64,000 nt of DNA from Marinobacter nitratireducens (GCF_000708045.1 NZ_ANIE01000008.1:62001-126000), one strand, 5' to 3'; numbered from the stretch's first letter, positions 1 through 10,582 are shown. Notes: generated from the letters alone by a model not told the origin. Made by a program: numbers and translations.

Positions 1-520
1 GGTTGTCGTCGCCAGCTCCAGCCTGTTATCCACAGCCGGTTCGGGCAAGAAGGTGCGCTACGGAAACCTGATGCGGGACTGGGTGATCCACCTGGCGGGC
101 CAGTTGACGGACTCCCCGTTTGAAACCCTGATCCTCGCCAAGGAAGAAAAACGAAGCTTCCATTTCGAGCCGCTACCGCCTGCACAGGCAAAACAACACC
201 TGGACGCCATCCTGGCCTGCTGGATGGCCGCGACCACCAGCCCCCTGCCGATTCACTGCGACGCCGGTTTTGCCTGGGTTACCAGCTACTACCAGAGCAA
301 GAAATACCTGGGTGACCATGAGCGGGCGCAGGGCGAAGCCGAGCAGGCCTATGCCATCGCGCTGGAACGGGATACCGGCTATCTCCGGGGCGCCTTCGAC
401 GATCCGGAAGCGCTGGTGCAGGGCGGGGAATTCGAAGCCCTGCTGCACCAACTTTACGTGCCGTTGTGGGAAGCGGAGCAGGGCAAATCCGCCGCCGGCC
501 AGATCGAGGGTAACGCATGA
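1..520 (+). CDS. recC: RecBCD subunit RecC, 3' end only
   Basis: The window opens inside this gene: the frame is open from base 2 and the last 172 residues are present, ending TGA at 518-520. RecC is the gamma subunit of the RecBCD (exonuclease V) helicase-nuclease, which recognises Chi and splits the duplex during double-strand break repair. The call rests on position, since the next two genes are clear recB and recD and the usual order is recC-recB-recD, and on general fit of the tail to RecC C-termini. Its stop overlaps the recB start by four bases (ATGA), indicating translational coupling. Confidence 0.88.
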   Translation, partial: VVVASSSLLSTAGSGKKVRYGNLMRDWVIHLAGQLTDSPFETLILAKEEKRSFHFEPLPPAQAKQHLDAILACWMAATTSPLPIHCDAGFAWVTSYYQSKKYLGDHERAQGEAEQAYAIALERDTGYLRGAFDDPEALVQGGEFEALLHQLYVPLWEAEQGKSAAGQIEGNA

Positions 521-3500
521 CTGACCAGAGAACACCAAACCGGAACCCCAATCTTGATCCCCTGACCCTGCCCCTGAACGGCAGCACCCTGATCGAGGCC
601 AGTGCCGGTACCGGCAAGACCTTTACCATTGCCATTCTCTACGTACGTCTGGTTTTGGGGCATGGGCAGGCCGAAGGGACAGCGCTGGCCAACGGACTGT
701 TGCCCCCCAATTTGCTGGTGGTCACCTTCACCGATGCCGCCACCAAGGAACTCCGGGACCGGATCCGCACCCGGCTGACCCAGGCCGCCGAGGTGTTTTC
801 AGAGCACGGGCCCGAACCTTCTGCCGAGACGGCTCTGCTGTACCAGTTGCGGGACAGCAGCTATCCCGATCCGTCGAGCTGGCCCGACTGCCGCAAGAAA
901 CTGCTACTGGCCGCAGAGTGGATGGACGAGGCCGCCGTTTCCACCATCCACGGCTGGTGTAACCGCATGCTCAGCGAGCACGCCTTCGACAGTGGCAGCC
1001 TGTTCAAGCTTACTCTGGAAACCGACCAGAGCGACCTGCTTGAAGATGTGGTTCGTGATTACTGGCGCACGTTTATCTACCCGCTGCCGGAAGGGCTCAC
1101 CGACGAGGTCCTGAGCCTGTGGAAAACACCAGACCAGCTTCGCCAGTCCATACGCAATCTGCTATCGGTAGCGCCTGAACTGGAAGCACCGACAGGCAGC
1201 GTCAGGGAAACCGTGGATGCCGTGGTCAACGAGCGGATCGCCCGTTCCCGGGAACTGAAAGCCCACCCCTGGGGCCAATGGCGGGAAGAAGTCACCGCGC
1301 TGCTCAATGAGCTCAACAAAGCCAAACGTCTGCACGGCGCCAGCAAGAACGCCATGGTCAAGGTCTGGGACACACTGGTGGTCTGGGCCGGCTCCAACGA
1401 GCTGTTGCCGGAGGGTCTGGATAAGGCCGGTTTCGTCAACCAGACACCGGAAGGGCTGGCCGGCAAACTCAAGGGCGAGGAATCCGCACCTCATCATCCC
1501 GCCTTCGAAGCCATCGAGGACTTGCTGGCATTCGCCAGCAATCAGCCCAGCGCCCGCTCCGATATTCTCCGCCATGCCAGCCGTTGGGTGGCGGAGCGCC
1601 TTGAATCGGAAAAACAGCAGCGTTCTGAAATGGGCTTTGACGACCTGCTCACCCGGCTCGACGAGGCCCTGCATGGCGCCCGGGGGGAGCAACTGGCGGC
1701 CACCATTCGCAGACAGTTTCCGGTTGCGCTGATCGATGAATTCCAGGATACCGACCCGGTGCAATACCGGATCTTCAACCGTATCTACCGGGTATCCGAC
1801 AACGATCCCGACACTTGCCTGCTGATGATCGGGGACCCCAAGCAGGCTATCTATGGCTTCCGCGGTGCTGACATCTACACCTATCTCGAAGCCCGGCAGG
1901 ACGTTCGCGAGCGGACCTGGACACTGGGCCGGAACTTCCGTTCCTCAAAGGCCATGGTCGAGGCGGTCAACCGGGTCTTCGAACACGCTGACCAGCACAG
2001 TCGTGACGGCGCCTTCCTGTTTGGCAAGGGGTACGAAACCCCACTGCCGTTCCAGGGGGTAGATGCCAACGGCACCAAACGGGAATGGCGCATCGACAAC
2101 ACGCCCCAGCCCAGCCTCAGCTTCTGGACCCTCGACAGTCACGAGGAAGATAAAAGCGGCAATCCAAAGGCGCTGGCCAAAGGCGCCGCCACGATGGATG
2201 TTGCCGAGAGCTGCGCCAGTGAAATCGCCCACTTGCTGACTCTTGGCCAACAGGGCAGGGCTGGCTTTGCCGCGGTCGGGAGTCCCTCGGATCTGGAAGC
2301 GGTCGAACCAAAGCACATTGCCATCCTGGTTAATAACCGGAACGAGGCGGCGGCCGTTCGCCAGTCATTGGGACAGCGGCGCATCAAGAGCGTGTATCTG
2401 TCTGACCGGGATTCCGTGCTCACGTCCACCGAAGCCAGTGAGGTGCTCACCTGGTTACGGGCCTTCGCCGAGCCACGACAGCTGGCACTGACCCGGGCGG
2501 CGCTGGCAACCCCCACATTGGGGCAGTCATGGCAGAGTCTGGACCGGCTGCTGACCGATGAAATCGCCCTGGAGCACGAAATCCAGCGTTTCATGGGTTA
2601 CCACGAGCAGTGGCAGACCCAGGGCGTGCTGCCCATGTTGCGCACCTTCCTGATGGATTTCGACGTGCCGGCGAGATTACTTCAGCAGGCCGACGGCGAA
2701 CGCCGGCTGACCGATATCCTGCACATCGCCGAACTGTTGCAACAGGACAGCCTGCAGTTGGATGGCGAACACGCTCTGGTACACCACTACGCCCAGATCC
2801 TGAGGGCGGCGGATGAGGAGGACGAATACCGAACCCTTCGCCTGGAGAGCGACGCCGGGCTGGTGCAGGTGATCACCGTGCACAAGTCCAAGGGTCTGGA
2901 ATACCCCCTGGTGTTCCTGCCATTCGGCACCGCGTTCCGCGCCGAGAACGAGCGCCAGGCCTACGTTCGTTATCACGACGAATCGGGCAGGGCGACCACG
3001 GTGTTTGACCCGGAACCGGCCGACCTGGCCCGCGCCGACCGGGAGCGCCTGGGCGAGGATATCCGCAAACTCTACGTTGCCCTGACCCGTGCCCGGTATG
3101 CCACCTGGGTCGGCGTTGCCGCCATTGAGAACTGGCCCCGCAGTGGCCTGGGCTATCTGCTGGGCGGAGAGCATCAGGAACCATCCTCTCTGAATGCCAG
3201 GCTTCAGCCACTGGCCGACGGCCAGCCAGCGATCCGCCTGATGCCGTTGCCCGAGGCCGGCGATCAGGCCTACAGCGAGCAGGCCCCCGACGCCCTCGGA
3301 CCGGCACTGGAATCCACTCGCGAAGCGCAGGAGGACTGGTGGATTGCCAGTTATTCGTCCATCGAATATACCCGTCTGGCCGGCACCGGCGTCATCTTTG
3401 CCGGGGAAGTGGAGGACGCCGAAAGCCAGAACCTGCTGGAGGAATCTGCCCAGTTACCGGAGGAGAGCTACGCGGTGCCGGTCGCCGGCCACTCCCTGCA

Positions 3501-4245
3501 CCAGTTCCCCAAGGGCGCAGGCCCGGGTACCTTCCTGCACGAAATACTGGAGTGGTGCACCCAGCAGGGGCTGGCCACGGTTGCGGATAACCCCGAGCCA
3601 CTGCGGGAGTATCTGACTCGTCGCTGCACGACCCGGGGTTGGAGTGACTGGATCGACACCCTGGAGGATTGGATACTGGCACTGATCAGCACGCCCTTGC
3701 CTCTGAGCCGGCAGGACAACACGCGAGCAGCTCTCAAAGACCTGACTGCGGTTCGCGCCGAACTGGAATTCTGGTTTGAAAGTTGCGACGTCCCTACCCG
3801 GACACTGGATAGCCTCGTCCGCAACAACACCCTGGAAGGTGCCGACCGCATGCTTGTGGATAACCGTCGCTTCAATGGCATGCTCAAGGGCTTTATCGAT
3901 CTGGTATTCGAACATGAGGGCCGCTATTACGTGCTCGACTACAAATCCAATACACTGGGCGAGGACAACAACGCCTATACCGATCAGGCCATGGGGCAGG
4001 CCATTCTCGACAAACGTTACGATCTCCAATACGTGCTCTATCTGCTGGCCCTGCACCGCTTGCTGAAAGCCCGGTTGCCAGCCTACGACTACGACGAACA
4101 CATGGGGGGCGCGGTTTACCTGTTCCTGAGGGGCATTCATGCGCCGGGGGCCGGGGCCTTTACCGACAAGCCGCCCCGGGCGCTGATCGAGCAACTGGAT
4201 GCACTGTTCGATGGCACCGACAGTGACGGGGAGGAAGCCGCATGA
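517..4245 (+). CDS. recB: Exonuclease V beta subunit RecB
   Basis: This 1242-residue protein has the length and layout of RecB, the 3'-5' helicase and only nuclease of RecBCD. An SF1 Walker A motif (EASAGTGKTF) lies near residues 28-37, a DEFQDTDP helicase motif II near 409-416, and a second RecA-like domain follows with VHKSKGLE near 788. The C-terminal nuclease domain keeps GFID (D1128) and DYKSN (D1141, K1143), the metal-binding and catalytic signature, so it should be active. It overlaps recC upstream and recD downstream by ATGA junctions, forming one operon. Confidence 0.97.
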   Translation: MTDQRTPNRNPNLDPLTLPLNGSTLIEASAGTGKTFTIAILYVRLVLGHGQAEGTALANGLLPPNLLVVTFTDAATKELRDRIRTRLTQAAEVFSEHGPEPSAETALLYQLRDSSYPDPSSWPDCRKKLLLAAEWMDEAAVSTIHGWCNRMLSEHAFDSGSLFKLTLETDQSDLLEDVVRDYWRTFIYPLPEGLTDEVLSLWKTPDQLRQSIRNLLSVAPELEAPTGSVRETVDAVVNERIARSRELKAHPWGQWREEVTALLNELNKAKRLHGASKNAMVKVWDTLVVWAGSNELLPEGLDKAGFVNQTPEGLAGKLKGEESAPHHPAFEAIEDLLAFASNQPSARSDILRHASRWVAERLESEKQQRSEMGFDDLLTRLDEALHGARGEQLAATIRRQFPVALIDEFQDTDPVQYRIFNRIYRVSDNDPDTCLLMIGDPKQAIYGFRGADIYTYLEARQDVRERTWTLGRNFRSSKAMVEAVNRVFEHADQHSRDGAFLFGKGYETPLPFQGVDANGTKREWRIDNTPQPSLSFWTLDSHEEDKSGNPKALAKGAATMDVAESCASEIAHLLTLGQQGRAGFAAVGSPSDLEAVEPKHIAILVNNRNEAAAVRQSLGQRRIKSVYLSDRDSVLTSTEASEVLTWLRAFAEPRQLALTRAALATPTLGQSWQSLDRLLTDEIALEHEIQRFMGYHEQWQTQGVLPMLRTFLMDFDVPARLLQQADGERRLTDILHIAELLQQDSLQLDGEHALVHHYAQILRAADEEDEYRTLRLESDAGLVQVITVHKSKGLEYPLVFLPFGTAFRAENERQAYVRYHDESGRATTVFDPEPADLARADRERLGEDIRKLYVALTRARYATWVGVAAIENWPRSGLGYLLGGEHQEPSSLNARLQPLADGQPAIRLMPLPEAGDQAYSEQAPDALGPALESTREAQEDWWIASYSSIEYTRLAGTGVIFAGEVEDAESQNLLEESAQLPEESYAVPVAGHSLHQFPKGAGPGTFLHEILEWCTQQGLATVADNPEPLREYLTRRCTTRGWSDWIDTLEDWILALISTPLPLSRQDNTRAALKDLTAVRAELEFWFESCDVPTRTLDSLVRNNTLEGADRMLVDNRRFNGMLKGFIDLVFEHEGRYYVLDYKSNTLGEDNNAYTDQAMGQAILDKRYDLQYVLYLLALHRLLKARLPAYDYDEHMGGAVYLFLRGIHAPGAGAFTDKPPRALIEQLDALFDGTDSDGEEAA

Positions 4246-6476
4246 GCCGAACCCGGCATTCCGACGACCAGTTTGCGCTGGATCTGAACACACCGGAGGA
4301 GACCTCCCCATTGGCGCAAACAACGCCTACACTGGAGTCCCTGGATCAACTGGATCGATTACTTGAGCAATGGCGTCACGCCGAGTGGATACGCCCGCTG
4401 GACGTCGCCTTCGCCAATCTGATCCGGTCGCTGTGTTCGGAGCAGGGAGAGACCGCCGATCCGCTGGTGCTGCTCCTGGCGGCCCTCGCGTCCCATCAGG
4501 TGGGTCGGGGACATGTCTGTATCGATCTTGCGTCGCTGATGCAGGATGCTGACAGCACACTGGCACTGCCACCGGAAGAGTCCGGGCCGGTTCTGCAACC
4601 GGACGAACAGCTCCGGCAGCTTGCTTACCGGAACCCTGGAGAGGTGCTTGCCCGGACCTCGCTTGAGGAAAGCCTCACCGCTTTGCACAACAGTCAGGCA
4701 GTGAGTGATGGTTCACTTACGTCACCTCTGGTACTGGAAGGAACTCACCTCTATCTGCGCCGTTTGTGGCGATATGAACAGGGCATCGCGGACGGTATAC
4801 AGGCACGACTTCAGAGCCAAACCCTGCTGGACGATCCCCGGGGACCGGCTGCCCGCACTCTGGCTCAGGCATTGGAGCAATTGTTCCGCCCGCAGGACGA
4901 TGTGGATTATCAGCGGGCCGCCTGTGCCCTGGCCGCCCGCAACCGGTTTGCCGTCGTGACCGGCGGACCCGGCACTGGCAAGACCACCACGGTAGTCAAT
5001 CTGCTCGCGGCTCTTCAGTCTGTCGCCGCCGAGAGCCCGGAACGGGCCGGGCGGAAATATCGCATTCGCCTGGCAGCCCCGACAGGTAAGGCGGCGGCCC
5101 GCCTGAACGAGTCCATCGGCGGCGCGGTCAGCCGGCTGCCGTTGGCGGAGCTACCAGGTAATGTGGCCCTGGCAGATATCCCGACACGGGTGACCACCCT
5201 GCATCGTCTACTGGGCAGCCGGCCGGACACCCGAACGTTCCGGCATAACCGCGACAATCCGCTGCTTGTGGATATCCTGGTTATCGACGAAGCGTCCATG
5301 GTGGATGTGGATCTGATGGCCTCTGTGTTCGAGGCGCTGCCGGCCAATGCCCAATTGATCCTGCTCGGCGATAAAGACCAACTGGCCTCAGTGGACGCCG
5401 GTGCCGTGCTGGGGGAACTCTGCCAGCGGGCCAGCGCAGCCCATTACCAGCCAGACACCCTCGAATGGCTTGAAATCGTGAGTGGCCAGTCCCTTCCCGG
5501 TGAGCTTCGCGATAACAACGGTTTCGCACTGGATCAGGCCGTGGCCATGCTGCGCAAGAGCTATCGGTTCTCCGAAGACAGCGGCATTCGGCAACTCGCC
5601 GAAGCTGTTAACGACAATAACCTGAGCCCGTTGGTTCTTGATCACTGCCGCAATCAGGGCTTCGACGATGTGATCTGGCTTAACGGTAACGAGCCGCGTC
5701 CCGACCCGCTCGCAACCCTGGAGCAAATCGGCCATCACAGCGTGTCCGGATCCCCCGAGTCGTTTCTAAACCATGGCAAGGGCCGGGTCATCCATGGTCA
5801 GGAACTGGCCCCACCCGTGGGCTATTGTCACTACCTCTCCCTGATACGGAGTCATGCTCTCGACGCCAACAGTGCCCAATCGCAGTGGGATCAGCTTGCC
5901 CGTGACGTGCTCTCGGCATTCAATGATTTCCAGGTGCTGTGTGCTCTGCGAAAAGGCCCCTGGGGCGTTGAGGGACTGAATGACCTGATCGCTCAACGCC
6001 TGCTCGCGAGTGGGCTAATCGATCAATCAGACGGCTGGTATGCAGGCCGACCCGTGCTGATTACCGGGAACGACTACAATCTCGGCCTGATGAACGGGGA
6101 TATCGGCATTACCTTCCGTTTACCCTGGGGTGGCAAAACCGGCGAGGGCCAACCGGAGCTGGTGCCACGGGTTGCCTTCCCGAGCAGCGATGGCAGCGAC
6201 ACCATTCGCTGGATTTCCCCAAGCCGTCTGCAGCAGATAGAAACTGTGTACGCGATGACCGTGCACAAGTCCCAGGGCTCGGAATTCAATCATACCTGCC
6301 TGGTGCTGCCAGACCGGATGAGTCCGGTCATGACCCGGGAACTGGTCTATACCGGCATCACCCGCGCGAAGAACTGGTTCAGCCTGATCACCGGCAGCCC
6401 CTCAGTATTGGAAGAAAGCACTCAACAAAGGGTCGACCGGGCCTCGGGTCTGGCCCGGCGATTGCGCTCAAGATAA
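4242..6476 (+). CDS. recD: Exonuclease V alpha subunit RecD
   Basis: RecD is the 5'-3' SF1B helicase of RecBCD. The 744-residue protein has an N-terminal domain that contacts RecBC, a Walker A motif GGPGTGKT at about residues 241-248, a DEAS motif II near 349-352, and the C-terminal UvrD/RecD2-like signature VHKSQGSEF with YTGITRAK near the end. Length is slightly above the usual 600-700 residues. The start overlaps the recB stop. Only 17 bases separate it from the convergent ABC transporter gene, and no strong terminator is visible between them. Confidence 0.96.
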   Translation: MSRTRHSDDQFALDLNTPEETSPLAQTTPTLESLDQLDRLLEQWRHAEWIRPLDVAFANLIRSLCSEQGETADPLVLLLAALASHQVGRGHVCIDLASLMQDADSTLALPPEESGPVLQPDEQLRQLAYRNPGEVLARTSLEESLTALHNSQAVSDGSLTSPLVLEGTHLYLRRLWRYEQGIADGIQARLQSQTLLDDPRGPAARTLAQALEQLFRPQDDVDYQRAACALAARNRFAVVTGGPGTGKTTTVVNLLAALQSVAAESPERAGRKYRIRLAAPTGKAAARLNESIGGAVSRLPLAELPGNVALADIPTRVTTLHRLLGSRPDTRTFRHNRDNPLLVDILVIDEASMVDVDLMASVFEALPANAQLILLGDKDQLASVDAGAVLGELCQRASAAHYQPDTLEWLEIVSGQSLPGELRDNNGFALDQAVAMLRKSYRFSEDSGIRQLAEAVNDNNLSPLVLDHCRNQGFDDVIWLNGNEPRPDPLATLEQIGHHSVSGSPESFLNHGKGRVIHGQELAPPVGYCHYLSLIRSHALDANSAQSQWDQLARDVLSAFNDFQVLCALRKGPWGVEGLNDLIAQRLLASGLIDQSDGWYAGRPVLITGNDYNLGLMNGDIGITFRLPWGGKTGEGQPELVPRVAFPSSDGSDTIRWISPSRLQQIETVYAMTVHKSQGSEFNHTCLVLPDRMSPVMTRELVYTGITRAKNWFSLITGSPSVLEESTQQRVDRASGLARRLRSR

Positions 6477-6493
6477 CCCCCGAGCGGCACCCG

Positions 6494-8347
6494 CTAATCT
6501 TCATCGTTCTGATGCTGCTGGTACCACAAACGGGCATAGCGTCCGTTACGGGCCAGCAGGTCGGCGTGGTGGCCGGTTTCCACAATGCAGCCTGCTTCCA
6601 TCACCAGAATGGTATCGGCATCCCTTATGGTCGACAGCCGGTGGGCAATGACCAGAGTTGTCCTCTGGCGGCTCACCTCCCGTAATGCACCCAGAATGGC
6701 CTGCTCCGACAGGGAGTCCAGAGACGAAGTGGCCTCATCGAGGATCAACAGGGGAGGGTTCTTGAGGATCACCCGGGCAATGGCGACCCGTTGCTTCTCG
6801 CCACCGGACAATTTCAACCCCCGTTCACCCACCCGGGTCTCATACCCCTCCGGCAGGCTGTGGATAAAGTTCTCCAGGTTAGCCATCCGGGCCGCCTGAT
6901 ACACCTCCTCTTCGCTCGCATCTGGCCGGCCATAGGCCAGGTTTCGGTACAGCGTGTCGTTGAACAGCACCGTATCCTGTGGCACTACGCCGATAGCCGC
7001 GCGCAGGCTGTCCTGGGTGATATCCCGGAGATCCTGACCATCAATAAGGATACGGCCGTTATCCACATCGAAAAACCGGAAAAGTAACCGGGCCAATGTG
7101 GACTTGCCGGCACCGCTGGCACCAACAACCGCAAGGGTGGTCCCGGCAGGAATACCAAAGCTCACGTCCTTCAGGATCGGCCGGTTGCTTCGGTACGAAA
7201 AATCCACGTGCTCAAAGCGGACGTCACCTTTTTCCACAGAAAGGTTCCTCGCATCCGGTTTATCCACAATGACCGGGTTATCCCCAAGCAGCTTGAATAA
7301 TCGCTCCACGTTGACCAGGGCCTGACGGATTTCCCGATACACAAACCCCAGCGCATTAAGGGGAATGAACAGCTGAATCAGGTAGGCGTTGATCATGGTG
7401 AAATCCCCCAGCGTGATTTCCCCGGCAGCCACCTCTCGTACAGCCATCGACATGATGACGACCAGGGCAATGCCGATGATCAGTGCCTGCCCCGCGTTCA
7501 GGGTTGCCAGGGACAAGCGGTTTTTCAGCCTGGCCTTTTCCCAGTCTTCCAGATCCCGGTCGTACAGCGTCGCTTCATAACGCTCGTTGTTAAAATACTT
7601 TACCGTCTCATAGTTCAGTAGACTGTCCACAGCGCGGGAGTTCGACTGGTTGTCCCGGGCGTTGGCTTCCCGCACGAAACGCGTCCGCCACTCAGTGACT
7701 TTGACCGAGAACACCACATAAACCACCACCGACACCAGAATCGCCAGAACGTAACTGCCGTTAAACGCTACCAGGAGAATCCCGGCCACCAGCAGTATTT
7801 CGAGCAGGGTCGGTACGATGTTGAACAGCGTGAAACGGAGCAGGAAACTGATGCCGGTCGTTCCGCGCTCTATGTCCCGGGCAAGGCCACCGGTTTTTCG
7901 ATCGAGGTGAAACGACAGCTCCCGCTGATGCAGGTGGCGAAAGACCCGCAGAGAGATCCGTCGCATTGCCCGCTCAGCGACCCGTGCAAAGACCGCATCC
8001 CGCAATTCACTGAACAGGGTACTGCCAAATCTCAGTCCACCGTAGGCGACAACCAGCAAAACCGGTATCCACAGCAACACATCCTCGCCCCGGGTCTGGT
8101 CCAGGTAGTCCACGATGTATTTCAGCGCCACCGGCGTCGCTACGGTTGCCAGTTTGGCCAGTACCAGCAGAACCAGTGCCAGTACCACCCGGCCACGAAA
8201 CTCTGACAGGTAGGGCCACAGCCCGGCAATGACTTTCCAGTCCGGTTTGTGGTCAGCGGGGTAGTCGTTATCGGCGTAGGCGCGCACTCGGGCTCCTCGG
8301 TCAGCAAGGAAATTCTGGGTTTCAGGTGAGGGAAAAGTGTACCCCAT
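6494..8347 (-). CDS. Atm1/ABCB7-type half ABC exporter
   Basis: This is a 617-residue half transporter with an N-terminal six-helix permease (about residues 45-330) fused to an ATPase domain. The Walker A motif GASGAGKS is near residue 404, the signature LSGGEKQ near 512, and the Walker B/D-loop LILDEATSSLDS follows. The motif NYETVKYFNNE in the intracellular loop is typical of the Atm1/ABCB7/HMT1 branch, whose members export glutathione-linked persulfide, Fe-S precursors or metal-glutathione conjugates across the inner membrane. It stands alone on the minus strand, convergent with recD and divergent from gabT. The exact substrate cannot be read from the sequence. Confidence 0.9.
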   Translation of the reverse strand: MGYTFPSPETQNFLADRGARVRAYADNDYPADHKPDWKVIAGLWPYLSEFRGRVVLALVLLVLAKLATVATPVALKYIVDYLDQTRGEDVLLWIPVLLVVAYGGLRFGSTLFSELRDAVFARVAERAMRRISLRVFRHLHQRELSFHLDRKTGGLARDIERGTTGISFLLRFTLFNIVPTLLEILLVAGILLVAFNGSYVLAILVSVVVYVVFSVKVTEWRTRFVREANARDNQSNSRAVDSLLNYETVKYFNNERYEATLYDRDLEDWEKARLKNRLSLATLNAGQALIIGIALVVIMSMAVREVAAGEITLGDFTMINAYLIQLFIPLNALGFVYREIRQALVNVERLFKLLGDNPVIVDKPDARNLSVEKGDVRFEHVDFSYRSNRPILKDVSFGIPAGTTLAVVGASGAGKSTLARLLFRFFDVDNGRILIDGQDLRDITQDSLRAAIGVVPQDTVLFNDTLYRNLAYGRPDASEEEVYQAARMANLENFIHSLPEGYETRVGERGLKLSGGEKQRVAIARVILKNPPLLILDEATSSLDSLSEQAILGALREVSRQRTTLVIAHRLSTIRDADTILVMEAGCIVETGHHADLLARNGRYARLWYQQHQNDED

Positions 8348-8439
8348 TCCCGTTGTATCTTGTGGTCGGTTTGTTTCGGCGCCTCGTAACCCCTAAGCTT
8401 GTTAGTAAATCCCGATAGTGAAGTGAGGAGGAAGGCAAC

Positions 8440-9717
8440 GTGAGCAACCAGGAATTGCAGGCACTGAAGGAACGCTATGTCGCTGCAGGGGCCGCCAGCC
8501 CCAATGACCAGTTCGCCGACCATGCCACCAACGCGGAATTGTGGGATGCCGACGGCAATCGCATGATCGATTTTGCCGGCGGTATCGGTGTACTCAATAT
8601 TGGTCACCGGCATCCCAAGGTCGTGGAAGCGATCAAGACTCAGCTCGACAAACTGATGCATACCTGCCAGACCGTCATGCCCTATGAGGGCTACGTTCGG
8701 TTGGCTGAGAAGCTCAGCTCGGTGGCGCCGGTTCGCGGCCACGGTAAGGTCATGCTGGCAAACTCCGGTGCCGAAGCATTGGAAAACGCCATGAAAATTG
8801 CCCGCGCTGCGACCGGTAAAACCAACGTCATCTGTTTCGATGGCGGTTATCACGGCCGTACGTTCTACACCATGGCGATGAACGGCAAGGCCGCACCCTA
8901 TCAGACCGACTTTGGGCCGATGCCTGGCAACGTCTATCGCGCCCCTTATCCGGTTCCCTATCACGGCGTCACCGAGGAGGAAGCTCTGCGTGGTCTGCAC
9001 ATGACCATGAAGGCGGACTCTCCCGCCCACAACACCGCGGCCATTGTCATCGAGCCGGTACTGGGGGAGGGTGGATTCTATGCCGCGCCGGCGAGTTTCC
9101 TGAAAGCGATTCGCAAGATCTGTGACGACAACGACATCCTGATGGTGGTCGACGAGGTTCAGAGCGGCTTCGGTCGCACCGGTAAGATGTTCGCCATCGA
9201 ACACAGCGGCGTTGAACCGGACCTGATGACCATGGCGAAGAGTATGGCAGACGGCATGCCGATCTCTGCCATTGTCGGTACCGACAAGCACATGGACGCC
9301 TCCGGCCCCAACTCTCTGGGGGGCACCTACACGGGAAGCCCCACTGCCTGTGCTGCCGCACTCGCCGTGTTCGATGTCTTTAAGGAAGAGGACATTCTGG
9401 GTAAATCCCAGGCTCTGGGCGACAAACTGGCGCAGCGCTTCAATGCCTGGGAACAGCAGTTTGAGCATGTGGATAACGTTCGTAACCTGGGGCCAATGGC
9501 CGCGTTCGAACTCGTGGAAAGCAAATCCTCGCGGACACCGAAGCCGGAGCTGGCCGCGGCTGTCACCAAAAAGGCGAAGGAGAAGGGATTGATCCTGCTG
9601 AGCTGCGGCATGTACGGGAATACGCTGCGCTTCCTGATGCCCGTGACCATTGAAGACAAGGTGCTGGACGAAGGCCTGGCCATCGTCGAGGAATGCCTGA
9701 AGGAGGTGGGTGCCTGA
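8440..9717 (+). CDS. gabT: 4-aminobutyrate aminotransferase
   Basis: This 425-residue class III PLP aminotransferase converts GABA and 2-oxoglutarate to succinate semialdehyde and glutamate. The cofactor region includes GGYHGRTF, the aspartate motif DEVQSGFGRTG, and the Schiff-base lysine in MAKSMADG (K267). The start is GTG, chosen because an AGGAGG ribosome-binding site sits at 8425-8431 and the N-terminus fits the family. No succinate-semialdehyde dehydrogenase (gabD) gene is adjacent. Acetylornithine or diaminobutyrate aminotransferase is possible, but the overall pattern is closest to GabT. Confidence 0.88.
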   Translation: MSNQELQALKERYVAAGAASPNDQFADHATNAELWDADGNRMIDFAGGIGVLNIGHRHPKVVEAIKTQLDKLMHTCQTVMPYEGYVRLAEKLSSVAPVRGHGKVMLANSGAEALENAMKIARAATGKTNVICFDGGYHGRTFYTMAMNGKAAPYQTDFGPMPGNVYRAPYPVPYHGVTEEEALRGLHMTMKADSPAHNTAAIVIEPVLGEGGFYAAPASFLKAIRKICDDNDILMVVDEVQSGFGRTGKMFAIEHSGVEPDLMTMAKSMADGMPISAIVGTDKHMDASGPNSLGGTYTGSPTACAAALAVFDVFKEEDILGKSQALGDKLAQRFNAWEQQFEHVDNVRNLGPMAAFELVESKSSRTPKPELAAAVTKKAKEKGLILLSCGMYGNTLRFLMPVTIEDKVLDEGLAIVEECLKEVGA

Positions 9718-9746
9718 CCTTCGATTAGTCGCTCATTCATCGTATA

Positions 9747-9771
9747 CTGCCGGAAGATCGTTTTCCGGCAG
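9747..9771 (+). terminator. Hairpin downstream of gabT
   Basis: A perfect 9-bp stem CTGCCGGAA / TTCCGGCAG (9747-9755 and 9763-9771) follows gabT by 29 bases. It lacks a run of T, so it may be a weak terminator or an mRNA-stabilising hairpin. Confidence 0.5.
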
Positions 9772-9817
9772 TCCTCCCTCTCCGGCCTGCCGTCATCCAC
9801 TCTATTCAGGCTGATTT

Positions 9818-10582
9818 ATGACATCTCCAGGTAACACCGCTACACCGGACCACAAACCCCGGCCGTGGGTAGATCTGCTGGTCAGTATTGTTATCCCGTC
9901 GGTCATTCTCATGAAGTTCAGCGGCGACGAATACCTGGGTAACGTCAATGCGCTGCTGATCGGACTGGCCTTCCCGCTGGGATGGGGTCTGTTCGAACTG
10001 ATCCGCTATCACAAGAAGAACTTTATTGCGGTACTGGGCCTGATCAGCGTCGGCCTGACCGGCGGTATTGGCTTGATGGAGCTTGATCCCCAATGGCTGG
10101 CGATCAAGGAAGCCGCGGTCCCTGCGGTGATTGGCCTGGCGGTTCTGATATCCACCCGCACCCGCTATCCGCTGGTTCGAACCCTGCTATACAACCCCAG
10201 CGTTCTGGATGTGGATAAGATTCATCAATCCCTGGAAGAGAAGGGCTGTGTGGATGAGTTTGAGGACCGATTGCTGAAAGCGAGCTACTATTTTTCCGGA
10301 ACCTTCCTGTTCTCCTCCATCATGAACTACGTGATCGCCCGATGGATTGTCGTCAGCCCTGCCGGCACTCAGGCCTTTAACGAGGAGCTGGGGCAGATGA
10401 CACTGGTGAGTTATCCGATGATCGCCATTCCGTCGATGATCATGATGATGCTCATTTTCTATTATCTCTGGCGCACCATTCGCCGCCTGACCGGGTACAC
10501 CCTGGAAGAGGTGATGGCGCCACACCTGCTGGAAAAGGAAGAGAAAAAGAAAGAATCTGAAAACCCGGTCGCTCGCAAGTAA
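9818..10582 (+). CDS. VC0807-family inner-membrane protein
   Basis: This 254-residue hydrophobic protein has about six membrane segments, for example near residues 15-31, 45-60, 68-85, 95-110, 160-175 and 195-222, and a charged, lysine/glutamate-rich C-terminal tail. It resembles the VC0807-like family of conserved gammaproteobacterial membrane proteins with no assigned function. It starts 100 bases after gabT and is followed by a strong bidirectional terminator, so it could be its own unit or read through from gabT. Confidence 0.7.
   Translation: MTSPGNTATPDHKPRPWVDLLVSIVIPSVILMKFSGDEYLGNVNALLIGLAFPLGWGLFELIRYHKKNFIAVLGLISVGLTGGIGLMELDPQWLAIKEAAVPAVIGLAVLISTRTRYPLVRTLLYNPSVLDVDKIHQSLEEKGCVDEFEDRLLKASYYFSGTFLFSSIMNYVIARWIVVSPAGTQAFNEELGQMTLVSYPMIAIPSMIMMMLIFYYLWRTIRRLTGYTLEEVMAPHLLEKEEKKKESENPVARK

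Noticed and set aside
8140..9468. A 442-codon open frame on the minus strand
   Set aside because: It runs antisense to gabT and into the ABC exporter gene, with a histidine/glutamine-rich nonsense-like translation.
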